Positions 21,410 through 31,003 of a DNA stretch of 64,000 bases are shown here, piece by piece; the first letter of the stretch is position 1; every line of letters begins with the position of its first letter. The position numbers and the translations under genes are program-made. The notes beneath the pieces are model-generated. The model did no database searches. It saw only the letters and a list, made by a program, of their open reading frames with translations, and had not been told where the DNA came from. Origin of the DNA: Clostridium beijerinckii (lineage in GTDB: Bacteria > Bacillota > Clostridia > Clostridiales > Clostridiaceae); NCBI GenBank assembly GCA_003129525.1, contig CP029329.1, forward strand, positions 1,000,001 through 1,064,000, in the 5' to 3' direction.

Positions 21410-23005
21410 CTATTTATTAGAATTAGAGAATTCTAAGTATTCATCAAATGTCATAGTTTTATCAATTATAGAACCATCATCTTTAATATCTATAACTCTA
21501 GTTGCTATAGTTTGGATGAATTGGTGGTCATGAGAAGCAAATAGTATGTTACTGCTATAATCTTTTAAACCATTATTTACAGCTGTTATTGATTCAAGGT
21601 CAAGATGGTTAGTTGGTTGATCTAACATTAATACATTAGCATTAGAAAGCATCATCCTAGATAACATACATCTAACCTTTTCTCCTCCAGATAATACATT
21701 AGCTTCTTTTAGTGCTTCTTCTCCGGAGAATAACATTCTACCTAAGAAACCTCTAATATAGCTTTCAGACTTTTCTTCTGAATATTGTCTAAGCCAATCT
21801 ACTAAAGAAAGGTTACAATCATCGAAGAATTTTGAATTGTCATTTGGGAAGTAAGAATTAGTAATAGTTATTCCCCATTTGAATTCGCCACTATCTGGTT
21901 CCATTTCGCCAGCTAATATTTTAAATAATGTAGATACAGCTATTTCATTACCAATAAGAGCAATCTTATCTCCTTTATTAACCATGAAACTTACATTGTC
22001 TAAAACTTTAACTCCATCAATAGTTTTAGATAAATCCGTAACTGATAAAATATCATTACCAACTTCTCTTTCAGGTTTAAATCCTACAAAAGGATATTTT
22101 CTGCTTGATGGTTGTATATCATCTAAAGTAATTTTATCTAATAATTTTTTACGAGAAGTTGCTTGCTTAGATTTAGAAGCATTAGCACTAAATCTTGCAA
22201 TAAAGTCTTGTAAATCTTTAATTTTTTCTTCCTTTTTCTTGTTTTGATCTTTTGATAATTGAAAAGCTAATTGACTTGATTCATACCAGAAATCATAGTT
22301 ACCAACATAAATCTTAATTTTTGCAAAGTCAACATCAGCCATTTGAGTACAAACTGAATTTAAGAAATGTCTATCATGGGATACAACTATAACAGTTCCA
22401 TCAAAGTTACCTAAGAAGTCTTCCAACCAGTTTACAGCTTTTAAATCCAAGCCGTTAGTAGGTTCATCTAGAATTAATATTCCAGGATTACCAAATAGAG
22501 CTTGAGCTAAAAGAACTTTAACTTTTTCTCCTCCAGTTAATTCTGATACATTTTTAAAATGAAGATCTGTTCCTATTCCTAATCCTTGTAGAACTGAAGA
22601 AGCTTCAGATTCAGCTTCCCAACCATTAAGTTCAGCAAATTCACCTTCTAATTCAGAAGCTTTAATTCCATCTGCATCAGAAAAATCAGTTTTTGCATAT
22701 ATTTCATCTTTTTCTTTCATTATTTCATATAGTCTTTCATTACCCATTATTACAGTTTCTAGAACTTGAAAATCATCATATTTATTATGTTCTTGCTTTA
22801 ACACTGACATTCTTAAGTTAGCAGCAATCGAAACTTCACCAGTATTAGGTTCTATTTCTCCAGACAGTATTTTAAGGAATGTACTCTTTCCAGCACCGTT
22901 GGCACCAATAACTCCATAGCAATTTCCAGGAGTAAATTTAAGGTTGACATCTTCAAAAAGTTTACGTCCACCAAATCTTAGACTAACATTTGATACGTTT
23001 ATCAA
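21410..23005 (-). CDS. ABC-F family ATPase (YkpA/YbiT type)
   Basis: 531 aa with two ABC domains in one chain and no membrane segments. The first domain has Walker A GANGAGKST (about 34-42), signature LTGGEKVKVLLAQ and Walker B ILILDEPTNGLD. The second has a degenerate Walker A (GNEIAVST), signature LSGGEKVRCMLSR and Walker B VLMLDQPTNHLD. The linker is lysine-rich. ABC-F proteins act on the ribosome E site as translation factors or as antibiotic protection. Length and motifs fit the housekeeping YkpA/YbiT group rather than a resistance protein. The altered second Walker A (ending AVST rather than GKST/S) is notable but occurs in this subgroup. Confidence 0.9.
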   Translation of the reverse strand: MINVSNVSLRFGGRKLFEDVNLKFTPGNCYGVIGANGAGKSTFLKILSGEIEPNTGEVSIAANLRMSVLKQEHNKYDDFQVLETVIMGNERLYEIMKEKDEIYAKTDFSDADGIKASELEGEFAELNGWEAESEASSVLQGLGIGTDLHFKNVSELTGGEKVKVLLAQALFGNPGILILDEPTNGLDLKAVNWLEDFLGNFDGTVIVVSHDRHFLNSVCTQMADVDFAKIKIYVGNYDFWYESSQLAFQLSKDQNKKKEEKIKDLQDFIARFSANASKSKQATSRKKLLDKITLDDIQPSSRKYPFVGFKPEREVGNDILSVTDLSKTIDGVKVLDNVSFMVNKGDKIALIGNEIAVSTLFKILAGEMEPDSGEFKWGITITNSYFPNDNSKFFDDCNLSLVDWLRQYSEEKSESYIRGFLGRMLFSGEEALKEANVLSGGEKVRCMLSRMMLSNANVLMLDQPTNHLDLESITAVNNGLKDYSSNILFASHDHQFIQTIATRVIDIKDDGSIIDKTMTFDEYLEFSNSNK

Positions 23006-23048
23006 TCTTTCTACCTCATTTCATATTATTATAATTATTATAGCAATG

Positions 23049-23120
23049 TACAATGCACAGTTTTCAATGCACAATTAAGGCAAATTTCCTTAATTGTGTA
23101 TTGTAAATTGTGCATTGGTA
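23049..23120. repeat. Palindromic repeat (family B) with CAATGCACA ends
   Basis: The arms TACAATGCACA..CAATGCACAATTAAGG and CCTTAATTGTGTATTG..TGTGCATTGGTA pair across the whole 72 bp around CAAATTT. Half of a similar element (ACAATTAAGGAA) lies at 49311. It looks like a non-autonomous mobile palindrome. Confidence 0.65.
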
Positions 23121-23188
23121 ATTACATAAGTAGTTTCGTTTCATGTTGATTATTATATCATACAATCAATGTATTTTGAATTAGTATA

Positions 23189-23782
23189 TTACTTGTAATC
23201 TTTAGGAGTGCCAAAACATTCATCTATTAATCTTTCACTCATACGTCTATAGAGATTGCTCATGTTGACATATGCACATATAAGCAAAAGTTTTTCTTCA
23301 TATTCTCCTAGAGTGTCATCCTTAGTATTTACCAGCTGTTTTATATTATTATAGATTTTATTTGAAGAATTTTCGATATCTTCTAAATTCAAATCATAGA
23401 TATCAAGAAAAGATTGATATACATCATTTAAAGGATATTCCTGTTCTTTTTCAAAAGAATCAACTATAGGAGTTAAAATAGTTTTAATATCAGTTAAAGA
23501 TAGACATCCTTTTAAGTTATAAATTAAACCCATTAAAATAAGATGATTTTTAGTATACTTTTTATTTTTAATTTTCATTAGAAGATTACCTTTTACATAA
23601 TTATTAATCATGGTTTTAGTAAGAACTTTATCATCATCATTTCTTTTAGTGTAGCTTAATTTACTTTCAAAAAGTTGCATTACTTGATCCATGTACAAAT
23701 CAATTTCAGGAAAAGCATCTAAATTAATATTATTAGATGCTTTCTGTGAATTTATATAGCTATCAATATTAAAGTCATTCAT
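23189..23782 (-). CDS. DUF1836-family protein
   Basis: 197 aa, acidic, no signal or membrane segment. Residues about 20-110 match DUF1836: FPEIDLYMDQVMQLFESKL, VLTKTMINNYVKGNLL and KKYTKNHLILMGLIYNLKG. This resembles a MerR-like winged helix, so DNA binding is probable. Ribosome binding site GAGGAGT (minus direction) about 8 nt before the start. It stands alone, divergent from the haemolysin III gene. Function unknown. Confidence 0.8.
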   Translation of the reverse strand: MNDFNIDSYINSQKASNNINLDAFPEIDLYMDQVMQLFESKLSYTKRNDDDKVLTKTMINNYVKGNLLMKIKNKKYTKNHLILMGLIYNLKGCLSLTDIKTILTPIVDSFEKEQEYPLNDVYQSFLDIYDLNLEDIENSSNKIYNNIKQLVNTKDDTLGEYEEKLLLICAYVNMSNLYRRMSERLIDECFGTPKDYK

Positions 23783-24004
23783 AAAATTTCACTCCTCACA
23801 TAGTAATAAAAACTATGTCTTTTATTATAATTTCAATATTAATCGAAAGAAAGTGATAATTCAAGCATTTATGGGTAAAATACTAATTATCAATAGAAAA
23901 TAAGGAAAAATAACTTTTGCAATATAAATGGATATATGAAATAATTATCAATATACTAACACGTAGTTATCAAAACTATGTGTAATTAAATGGGAGGTAA
24001 GAGG

Positions 24005-24649
24005 ATGGAGAAATATTTAAGAGAACCTATTAATGGATTAACTCATTGTATTGGTGCAGTATTGTCATTATTTGCTTTGATTGCTATGTTAGTTAAAGCA
24101 TATATAACAGAAAGTTCTGCAATAACATTTGGATCAGTATTATTTTTGGGAGTAAGTATGATTTTATTATACAGTGCATCAACAACATATCATTGGGTAA
24201 AAGCTAGTGATAAAGTAATAAAAATGCTAAAAAGATTAGATCATTCAATGATATTTATTTTAATTACAGGATCATATGCTCCATTCTGTTTAGTGGCATT
24301 AAACGGGAAAATAGGGACGAATTTATTTTTAGCTGTAACAATATGTTCAGTTATAGGAATAGGATTCAAATTGTGTTGGGTAACTTGTCCTAGGTGGTTA
24401 AGTAGTGCAATGTATATAGGAATTGGTTGGTTTGCAATAGCTGCAATATATCCAATATCGAAAGTTTTACCAGTAGCAGGGTTAGTATGGTTCGTTTTAG
24501 GTGGAGTAATGTATACAATAGGTGGAGTAATATATGCATTGAAAACAGAAAAAAGGATATGGCTATTTGGAAGACATGAGATATTTCATGTGTTCATTAT
24601 GCTAGGTACATTGTGTCACTTTATTTGTGTATTTTCATATATAATTTAA
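24005..24649 (+). CDS. Haemolysin III / PAQR-family membrane protein
   Basis: 214 aa with seven hydrophobic segments. The family motifs are all present: REPINGLTHCIGAVLSL at the N-terminus, STTYHW near 60-66, LDHSMIFILITGSYAPFC near 82-100 and RHEIFHVFIMLGTLCHF near 190-206. The conserved His/Ser/Asp residues form the zinc site seen in PAQR receptors. It belongs to the YqfA/Hly-III group. Haemolytic activity should not be assumed; most members are housekeeping proteins of unclear role. The start is ATG 24005, 7 nt after GGGAGG; the ATG at 23990 lies upstream of that site. Confidence 0.9.
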   Translation: MEKYLREPINGLTHCIGAVLSLFALIAMLVKAYITESSAITFGSVLFLGVSMILLYSASTTYHWVKASDKVIKMLKRLDHSMIFILITGSYAPFCLVALNGKIGTNLFLAVTICSVIGIGFKLCWVTCPRWLSSAMYIGIGWFAIAAIYPISKVLPVAGLVWFVLGGVMYTIGGVIYALKTEKRIWLFGRHEIFHVFIMLGTLCHFICVFSYII

Positions 24650-24723
24650 AGAAGAGATAATATGAAACTAAAAAATGAATATTAAAATTTATATTCTGCT
24701 GGTTTTGATTATTAAATAAATAT

Positions 24724-24765
24724 AGGACTAAGGGATTCGATTTGCATCCTTTAGTCCTTTTTTAT
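24724..24765 (+). terminator. Terminator after haemolysin III gene
   Basis: AGGACTAAGGGAT and ATCCTTTAGTCCT form a 13-bp stem (one G-U) with a 9-nt loop and a T run. The following 24766-24945 holds no recognised leader and no T-box motif. Confidence 0.85.
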
Positions 24766-24959
24766 TTAGTATTAGAAGATTCAATTTCTATTTTAGCAAA
24801 CCTCCTTAGAAAATACATTTATTAACAATAACTATACTAAAAATTGGAGTTATAATCCAGGTGAAAGTTTAGGGATAATATTTTCTATCTTGATAAGATA
24901 AATTAGGTATAGTAAGATAAAATATAAGAAATAAATATCACTTTTAAGGGGATGTAAAA

Positions 24960-25775
24960 ATGGGCTTTCGTCAAAGATTAAAAGATGCCAACAGAATAGT
25001 TGTAAAGGTTGGTACATCGACATTAACTTATGATAATGGAAATATTAATTTAAGTAGAATTGAAAAATTAACAAGGGTTCTATCTGATATAGTTAATTCA
25101 GGTAAACAAGTTACTCTTGTAACATCAGGTGCAATTGGTGTTGGTGTGAATAAATTGAAATTAAAAGAAAAGCCCCAAAGTATAAGAGAAAAGCAAGCAG
25201 TAGCATCAGTTGGACAATGTGAATTGATGCATATATATAGTAAATTCTTTGGAGAATATAGTCACATAGTAGGTCAAGTTTTACTTACTAGGGATGTAGT
25301 AGAAGATGATCATATTAGGGAAAATGTGTGTAACACATTTGAAACCTTATTGGAGAAGAAAATAATCCCAATAGTAAATGAAAATGATACAGTTGCAATA
25401 GATGAAATAGAGAATATAGTTAGATTTGGAGACAATGACAATCTATCAGCTATAGTAGCATCATTAATTAATGCAGATTTGCTAATAATATTATCTGATA
25501 TAGATGGATTTTATGATTCAGATCCGAGAAGCAATGATGAAGCAAAATTATTAAAAGAAGTTAGGGATATAACACCTGAATTAGAAGAATGTGCTGGAGG
25601 GGCTGGCTCCAAATTAGGTACTGGTGGAATGATTACAAAAATAACAGCAGCTAAAAAAGCGACCAAAGCAGGGGTAGATATGGTTTTGGCTAATGGTAGT
25701 GAACCAAGTATATTATTAGAGATTTTAAGTGGTGAAGAAATAGGAACTTTATTTTTATCATCTGTAAAAAAATAG
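24960..25775 (+). CDS. proB: Glutamate 5-kinase
   Basis: 271 aa. It consists of the amino-acid-kinase domain only, without the C-terminal PUA domain, as is common in clostridia. Motifs: IVVKVGTSTL (13-22), VTSGAIGVGVNKL (near 55-67), IVNENDTVAIDE and FGDNDNLSAIVASLI, and the C-terminal GTGGMITKITAAKKAT. It phosphorylates glutamate to gamma-glutamyl phosphate, the first step of proline synthesis, and is usually inhibited by proline. Ribosome binding site AAGGGGATG at 24947-24955. It lies 15 nt upstream of proA in an obvious operon. proC is not in the window. Confidence 0.96.
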   Translation: MGFRQRLKDANRIVVKVGTSTLTYDNGNINLSRIEKLTRVLSDIVNSGKQVTLVTSGAIGVGVNKLKLKEKPQSIREKQAVASVGQCELMHIYSKFFGEYSHIVGQVLLTRDVVEDDHIRENVCNTFETLLEKKIIPIVNENDTVAIDEIENIVRFGDNDNLSAIVASLINADLLIILSDIDGFYDSDPRSNDEAKLLKEVRDITPELEECAGGAGSKLGTGGMITKITAAKKATKAGVDMVLANGSEPSILLEILSGEEIGTLFLSSVKK

Positions 25776-25790
25776 GATGGAGGTTAAAAG

Positions 25791-27053
25791 ATGAATGAAT
25801 TATTAGGAAAAAATTATTTGGTAGATATGGGGCAAAACTCAAAAGAAGCATCTTATGAATTAGGTATTGCATCAACAAAGGAAAAAGATGATGCACTGAT
25901 TTTTATGGCTGAAGAATTGATTGATGCAAAGGAAGAAATAATTAAAGCTAACGAACTAGATTTAGGAGTTGCTAAATCAAAAGGTACATCAATAGCTATG
26001 TTAGATAGATTAGCACTAAGTGATGAGAGAATTGAAGGAATGGCTGATGGACTTAAAGATGTTGTTAAACTTCAAGATCCAATTGGTGAAGTAATTTCGA
26101 TGTGGCAAAGGCCAAATGGATTACAAATAGGACAAAGGAGAGTGCCAATTGGAGTTGTAGGAATAATTTATGAAGCAAGACCTAATGTAACGTGTGATGC
26201 AGCAGCACTTTGTTTAAAGACAGGAAATGCTGTTATATTAAGAGGTGGTAGTGAAGCTATTAATTCGAATAAAGCTATAGTTAAGGCTTTAATTAAGGGG
26301 ATTGAAAGAGCTGGATTACCTAAATATTCAGTTCAACTTGTAGAAGATACAAGTAGGGAAATTGCAACTGAGATGATGAAATTAAATGAATTTATAGATG
26401 TTCTTATTCCAAGGGGAGGAGCCGGGTTAATTCAATCAGTTCTTAAAAATGCTACTATTCCAGTTATAGAAACAGGTACTGGTAACTGTCATATATATAT
26501 AGATGAAAACTGTGATTTTGAAATGGCAAAGAATATTGCTGTTAATGCAAAGGCATCAAGGCCTTCAGTTTGTAATTCAGCTGAAAAGCTTCTAGTAAAT
26601 GAAAAAATAGCTAAGGACTTTTTACCAATAGCAATTAAGGCTTTAAGAGAAAATGGAGTTTCAGTTAAAGGTGATGAAGCATCACAAGCTATAATAAATG
26701 ATATTGAAAAAGCTAATGAAGAGGATTGGGGAAAAGAATATTTGGATTATATCATGGCAGTAAAAATAGTTAAGGATGTAGATGAAGCAATTACTCATAT
26801 AAATAAATATGGAACAGGGCATTCAGAAGCTATCATTACAGAAAGTTATAAAAATTCTCAAAAGTTTCTTCAAAGAGTAGATGCAGCAGCAGTTTATGTT
26901 AATGCTTCAACAAGATTTACAGATGGTTCTGAATTTGGATTTGGAGCTGAAATAGGAATAAGCACTCAAAAGTTACATGCTAGAGGTCCAATGGGACTTA
27001 AGGAATTAACAACAATAAAATATATTATTTATGGAAATGGACAAATAAGATAG
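25791..27053 (+). CDS. proA: Gamma-glutamyl phosphate reductase
   Basis: 420 aa, full length. An aldehyde-dehydrogenase-like protein that reduces the ProB product to glutamate semialdehyde with NADPH. The catalytic Cys is in SRPSVCNSAEKLLV. Other family strings are GVVGIIYEARPNVTCDAA, LRGGSEAINSN, TGTGNCHIYID, and HARGPMGLKELTTIKY at the C-terminus. Strong ribosome binding site GGATGGAGG at 25774-25782, overlapping the end of proB, so translation is coupled. Followed by a terminator. Confidence 0.97.
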   Translation: MNELLGKNYLVDMGQNSKEASYELGIASTKEKDDALIFMAEELIDAKEEIIKANELDLGVAKSKGTSIAMLDRLALSDERIEGMADGLKDVVKLQDPIGEVISMWQRPNGLQIGQRRVPIGVVGIIYEARPNVTCDAAALCLKTGNAVILRGGSEAINSNKAIVKALIKGIERAGLPKYSVQLVEDTSREIATEMMKLNEFIDVLIPRGGAGLIQSVLKNATIPVIETGTGNCHIYIDENCDFEMAKNIAVNAKASRPSVCNSAEKLLVNEKIAKDFLPIAIKALRENGVSVKGDEASQAIINDIEKANEEDWGKEYLDYIMAVKIVKDVDEAITHINKYGTGHSEAIITESYKNSQKFLQRVDAAAVYVNASTRFTDGSEFGFGAEIGISTQKLHARGPMGLKELTTIKYIIYGNGQIR

Positions 27054-27076
27054 AAGTTTAAGTATCGACATATATA

Positions 27077-27127
27077 ATAAAAATATGAGGGAGTGGCTTT
27101 TTAGAGAAGTACCCCTATATTTTTATT
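27077..27127 (+). terminator. Terminator of proBA
   Basis: AATAAAAATATGAGGG pairs with CCCCTATATTTTTATT; the tail is T-rich. It lies 24 nt after proA. Confidence 0.7.
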
Positions 27128-27194
27128 TACTTTCATATTAAGAATTGTACATGTTTAAATTAATCAAAAAATAAGTTACTAGAGGTAAAATATT

Positions 27195-27671
27195 ATGAAT
27201 GGGAGAATAATACAAATGAATAAATGGAATATTAGGGAATTTAATAAATTAACATTGAAACAATTATATGAAATAACTAGAAGTCGATGCGAAGTATTTA
27301 TCCAAGAGCAGAAGATTATATGTGAAGAAGAACTTGATGGATTAGATGATAAGTGTATACATGTATTTTTAGAAGAAAATGAAAGAGTAGTAGCCTATTG
27401 TAGGATAGTTCCAAAAGGAATAAATCATGAAAACATATCAATTGGAAGAGTATTGGTTTTAAATGAATTTAGAAAAAAAGGTATTGCCCAGGAAATGCTT
27501 AAGGAAACTGTTGAATATATTAAGTCAAATTTTCAAGAGAATAAGATTGTGTTATCTTCGCAGCTATATGCAAAATCATTATATGAAAATGTTGGATTTA
27601 TTGTAACATCAGATATCTATGAGGAAGCTGGAATACCTCATATAGAGATGCATAAGTTGTTAATAAAATAA
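27195..27671 (+). CDS. ElaA-type GNAT acetyltransferase
   Basis: 158 aa, or 151 aa if ATG 27216 is used; both starts have a purine-rich site upstream (AGAGGT 27181, GGGAG 27201). The sequence LTLKQLYEITRSRCEVFIQEQ (in part), then ELDGLDDKCIHVFL and YCRIVP, is the ElaA signature. The acetyl-CoA loop is SIGRVLVLNEFRKKGIAQEML. The substrate is unknown. It sits between proBA and mgsA, with a terminator before it and a probable promoter for mgsA after it, so it seems to be a single gene. Confidence 0.88.
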   Translation: MNGRIIQMNKWNIREFNKLTLKQLYEITRSRCEVFIQEQKIICEEELDGLDDKCIHVFLEENERVVAYCRIVPKGINHENISIGRVLVLNEFRKKGIAQEMLKETVEYIKSNFQENKIVLSSQLYAKSLYENVGFIVTSDIYEEAGIPHIEMHKLLIK

Positions 27672-27749
27672 TCTTTTTTTATTTATGGAATTATAGTATA
27701 ATTTCAATGTGAAAACGTATTACAAAAATGTAAAAAGGGGATGACAGTT

Positions 27750-28109
27750 ATGAAAATTGCTTTAATAGCTCATGATAAAAAGAAACAAGAAATTATTGAA
27801 TTTGCAAAAAAGCATAAGGAAATATTAGCTAAGTATGATTTAGTTGCTACTGGAACAACAGGAAAGATGATATCAGAAGCAACTGGGCTTGAGGTTAAGA
27901 GATATTTATCTGGGCCATATGGAGGAGATCAACAGTTAGGTGGGCGTATTGCTGAAGGTCAGATTGATTTAGTAATATTTTTTACAGATCCACTAACTTC
28001 ACAACCTCATGAACCTGATGTATCAGCATTACTTAGAGTGTGTAATGTACATAATGTAGCAGTTGTTACTAATATAAAAACAGCAGAGCTTATAATAGAC
28101 AAATTTTAA
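27750..28109 (+). CDS. mgsA: Methylglyoxal synthase
   Basis: 119 aa. Motifs in order: [24 protein letters not shown] (near 36-44), [17 protein letters not shown] and [19 protein letters not shown], with the catalytic aspartates and the phosphate-binding loop. It converts dihydroxyacetone phosphate to methylglyoxal, relieving sugar-phosphate stress when phosphate is scarce. The start is ATG 27750 behind AAGGGGATGA; an upstream ATG at 27741 overlaps that site. A -10-like TATAAT near 27698 precedes it. The downstream 28110-28390 contains only A+T-rich sequence and a short near-palindrome (AAAAGATACTT/GAAGTACTTTT, about 28293-28318). Confidence 0.95.
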   Translation: MKIALIAHDKKKQEIIEFAKKHKEILAKYDLVATGTTGKMISEATGLEVKRYLSGPYGGDQQLGGRIAEGQIDLVIFFTDPLTSQPHEPDVSALLRVCNVHNVAVVTNIKTAELIIDKF

Positions 28110-28403
28110 TTAGTGGACATGCTCTGATATAAAAATGAAGTAGTATTTTTATTGCAATGATATTTATGGGATTTATAATTCATATGTAGTGATTTTAGAA
28201 TATACTAATAAATAAAGTGTATTCCGAATGATTACTATGAAATTATAAGTCTCATTTTTATTTATGTATATTAAAAAATACAAGTTAAAAATAAAAGATA
28301 CTTTCGAAGTACTTTTAATTGGAAAATAAAAAATTAGAACCTAATTTCAAAAAAAATCATAAGTTATTAGTAGCACCATAAATTAATTTTCGGGGAGAAA
28401 GTA

Positions 28404-28651
28404 ATGGATAAACAAGAAGAGATATTAAGTAAGATAAATTTAGATGAAGAAGTTAGAGTGGTTGAAATTGATGCTGAGGGGAACTCAGAAGAAGATTCTT
28501 TGATTTAGGAATAATAAAGAATACCATTATTGAACCACTATATATAAGTCCCTTTGGAGATCCAAAGGCCTATTTAATAAGAGGAACAGTTATTGCTATT
28601 AGGCATGATGAGGCTAATAAAATAAGAGTTAGAACAATTAGTAAGGAGTGA
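28404..28651 (+). pseudogene. feoA: feoA, split by a frameshift
   Basis: The first 34 codons read to a TAG at 28506-28508. From about 28487 a second frame continues as RRRFFDLGIIKNT ... EPLYISPFGDPKAYLIRG to TGA 28649-28651. Joined, the two give an SH3-like FeoA protein of about 80 aa, in which EGN is directly followed by RRRFFDLG. One missing base around 28482-28487 (AACTCAGA where AACATCAGA-like sequence is expected) explains it. FeoA is the small cytoplasmic partner of FeoB. A good ribosome binding site (GGGGAGAA) precedes the first part and a site for feoB lies at its end. A real inactivation, a sequencing error and programmed frameshifting cannot be told apart here. Confidence 0.85.
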
Positions 28652-28656
28652 GCTTA

Positions 28657-30771
28657 ATGGGGCTGACTAAAGGTTCTATGGGAATTAAAATAATAGAAAG
28701 CGGTGATAAAGATAAGAAATATGATTTTACAATTGGACTAGCAGGAAATCCAAATGTAGGTAAAAGTACTGTATTTAATACACTTACAGGACTTAACCAA
28801 CATACAGGAAATTGGCCTGGTAAGACAGTAACTAATGCCGAAGGTTTATATGAGCACAATGACAAAAAAATAAGAATTATAGATTTACCGGGAACTTATT
28901 CCTTATTATCTGATTCTGAAGAAGAGGAAATAGCAAGAGATTATATTTGTTTTGAAAATCCAGATGTTGTAGTTATAGTAGCAGACGCAACATCTTTAGA
29001 AAGAAATTTAAATTTATTTATACAAATTTCAGAGATAACAGATAATATAATTTTATGTGTAAATTTAATGGATGAAGCTAATAAGAGGGGAATATCAATA
29101 AATGAAGGTGAATTAAGTAATATATTAAATATAAAAGTTATCAAAACATCAGCAACTGATAAAGTAGGATTTTCAGAATTAAAAGATGCAATTAATGAAA
29201 TAGTTATTAATAATCAAAATAAAGTTAGAACTATAACTTATAGCGAGGATATTGAATTTGCAATAAAGAGCGTAGAGGAATTATTGAAAGATTTCATTAT
29301 GGATAATAAGAAAAAAAGGTGGATTTCTTTAAGATTATTAGAAGGAAATAAGAAAATAAAAGCAAAAATTAAGATGAAATTTAATATAGATGAAATTATA
29401 TTACAAAAGATTAGTGAAATAGCTATAAAGACAGAAAAACATATGAATAATAAATGCATTGGAGATGAATTAGTAGAACAAATAATTAAAAGAGCAGAAG
29501 AGGTAACTAAAGCAGTAGTTAAAAATAAAACTAAATATGATGATTTTAGTAAAAAGGTAGATAAAGTTCTAGTATCTAGAATGACAGGAATTCCGGTTAT
29601 GATACTACTATTAATATTAATACTATGGACAACAATAACTCTTGCGAACTATCCATCTCAAGTTTTGAGTTATATGTTTGAAGAAATAGGCTTATGGTTG
29701 AAAGATTTATTGCAAAGTGTAATTTTACCTAAATGGATAGAAGGCATATTAATGGATGGTGTATATGCAACATTAACGTGGGTAATATCTGTAATGTTAC
29801 CACCAATGGCAATTTTCTTTCCAATGTTTACATTACTTGAGGATTTAGGTTACTTGCCAAGAATAGCATTTAATTTAGATAAGTGCTTTAGAAAATGCTC
29901 TTCATGTGGAAAACAAGCACTAACAATGTGCATGGGGCTTGGCTGTAATGCAGCAGGGGTAATAGGCTGTAGGATAATAAATTCACCTAAAGAAAGATTT
30001 ATAGCAATTTTAACAAATGTGTTCATGCCTTGTAATGGTAGGTTTCCTATGTTAATTACAATTGCTACAGTATTTGTTGGAGGAATGGCAGGTGGATTTA
30101 ATGGAAGTCTCTTTTCAGCAATTATAGTAACCACAATGATTATTTTAGGTGTATTTATGACATTAATAAGCTCTAAGATATTAGCTAAAACTGTATTAAA
30201 AGGTACGCCATCACATTTTATTTTAGAATTACCTCCTTACAGAAAGCCTCAAGTAGGTAAAATATTACTCAGATCACTAATAGATAGAACATTATTCGTA
30301 CTTGCAAGGGCAATTGCAGTTGCAGCGCCAGCTGGAGCAATTATTTGGATATTCGCAAATGTTATGATAGGCGATTCATCAGTATTAATGTATTGTACAA
30401 GTTTTTTTGATCCCTTTGCTAAGATTATAGGGATTGATGGTTATATAGCAGTAGCATTTATCTTAGGACTTCCAGCAAATGAGATTGTAATGCCAATTAT
30501 GATAATGAGTTATTTAAAGCAATCAACAATGATAAATATAGATGGATTTGATGGCTTAAAAGAAGTACTTTTAGCTAATGGATGGACAACTCTTACTGTA
30601 ATAAATACTATGATATTATGTATAATGCACTTTCCGTGTGCTACAACATTACTAACAATAAAAAAGGAAACAGATAGCATTAAATGGCCAGTTATAGCAT
30701 TTATACTCCCAACAATACTAGGAATAGGACTTTGTTTTTTAACAACAATAGTATATAGAATTGTAGCTTGA
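28657..30771 (+). CDS. feoB: Ferrous iron transporter FeoB
   Basis: 704 aa. The N-terminal G domain has G1 GNPNVGKST, G3 DLPGTYS and G4 NLMDEA, followed by the helical GDI domain. The membrane part (about 300-704) has the two Gate regions, and CMGLGCNAAGVIGCRI contains the conserved cysteines of the pore. It imports Fe(II) across the cytoplasmic membrane under anaerobic conditions. The start is ATG 28657, 8 nt after AAGGAG; the GTG at 28648 overlaps that site. It directly follows the frameshifted feoA. No Fur box was recognised in the leader. Confidence 0.95.
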   Translation: MGLTKGSMGIKIIESGDKDKKYDFTIGLAGNPNVGKSTVFNTLTGLNQHTGNWPGKTVTNAEGLYEHNDKKIRIIDLPGTYSLLSDSEEEEIARDYICFENPDVVVIVADATSLERNLNLFIQISEITDNIILCVNLMDEANKRGISINEGELSNILNIKVIKTSATDKVGFSELKDAINEIVINNQNKVRTITYSEDIEFAIKSVEELLKDFIMDNKKKRWISLRLLEGNKKIKAKIKMKFNIDEIILQKISEIAIKTEKHMNNKCIGDELVEQIIKRAEEVTKAVVKNKTKYDDFSKKVDKVLVSRMTGIPVMILLLILILWTTITLANYPSQVLSYMFEEIGLWLKDLLQSVILPKWIEGILMDGVYATLTWVISVMLPPMAIFFPMFTLLEDLGYLPRIAFNLDKCFRKCSSCGKQALTMCMGLGCNAAGVIGCRIINSPKERFIAILTNVFMPCNGRFPMLITIATVFVGGMAGGFNGSLFSAIIVTTMIILGVFMTLISSKILAKTVLKGTPSHFILELPPYRKPQVGKILLRSLIDRTLFVLARAIAVAAPAGAIIWIFANVMIGDSSVLMYCTSFFDPFAKIIGIDGYIAVAFILGLPANEIVMPIMIMSYLKQSTMINIDGFDGLKEVLLANGWTTLTVINTMILCIMHFPCATTLLTIKKETDSIKWPVIAFILPTILGIGLCFLTTIVYRIVA

Positions 30772-30779
30772 AATAAACT

Positions 30780-30822
30780 TAAAGGTTTGAATGTATATTT
30801 AGCATTTAAGCCTTATTTTAGG
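30780..30822 (+). terminator. Probable feoB terminator
   Basis: AAGGTTTGAATG pairs with CATTTAAGCCTT (two mismatches or G-U pairs), tail TATTTTA. Confidence 0.5.
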
Positions 30823-30902
30823 TATCTTCAAGATTAAAACTTCTAAAAAGTGATAATAAATTATTATATGTTAGTATAATATACTTTTTTGATATAATTA
30901 CG

Positions 30903-30978
30903 TAAGGCATATTCAAAAAAATAAAAGATCCAATATAAATCACATCTTTAAGTTTGTTATATTTTTTGATATGCATAA
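30903..30978. repeat. Family A palindromic repeat, divergent copy
   Basis: TAAGGCATATTCAAAAAAATAA at the left end pairs with TTATATTTTTTGATATGCAT at the right. It lies immediately before the SDR gene. An ATG in its right end is not the SDR start. Confidence 0.6.
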
Positions 30979-31003
30979 AAGAATAAGAGAAGGAAAGAGA
31001 AAA

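Noticed and set aside
24766..24959. T-box or proline-responsive leader before proB
   Set aside because: No T-box sequence or terminator/antiterminator pair could be found in this interval.
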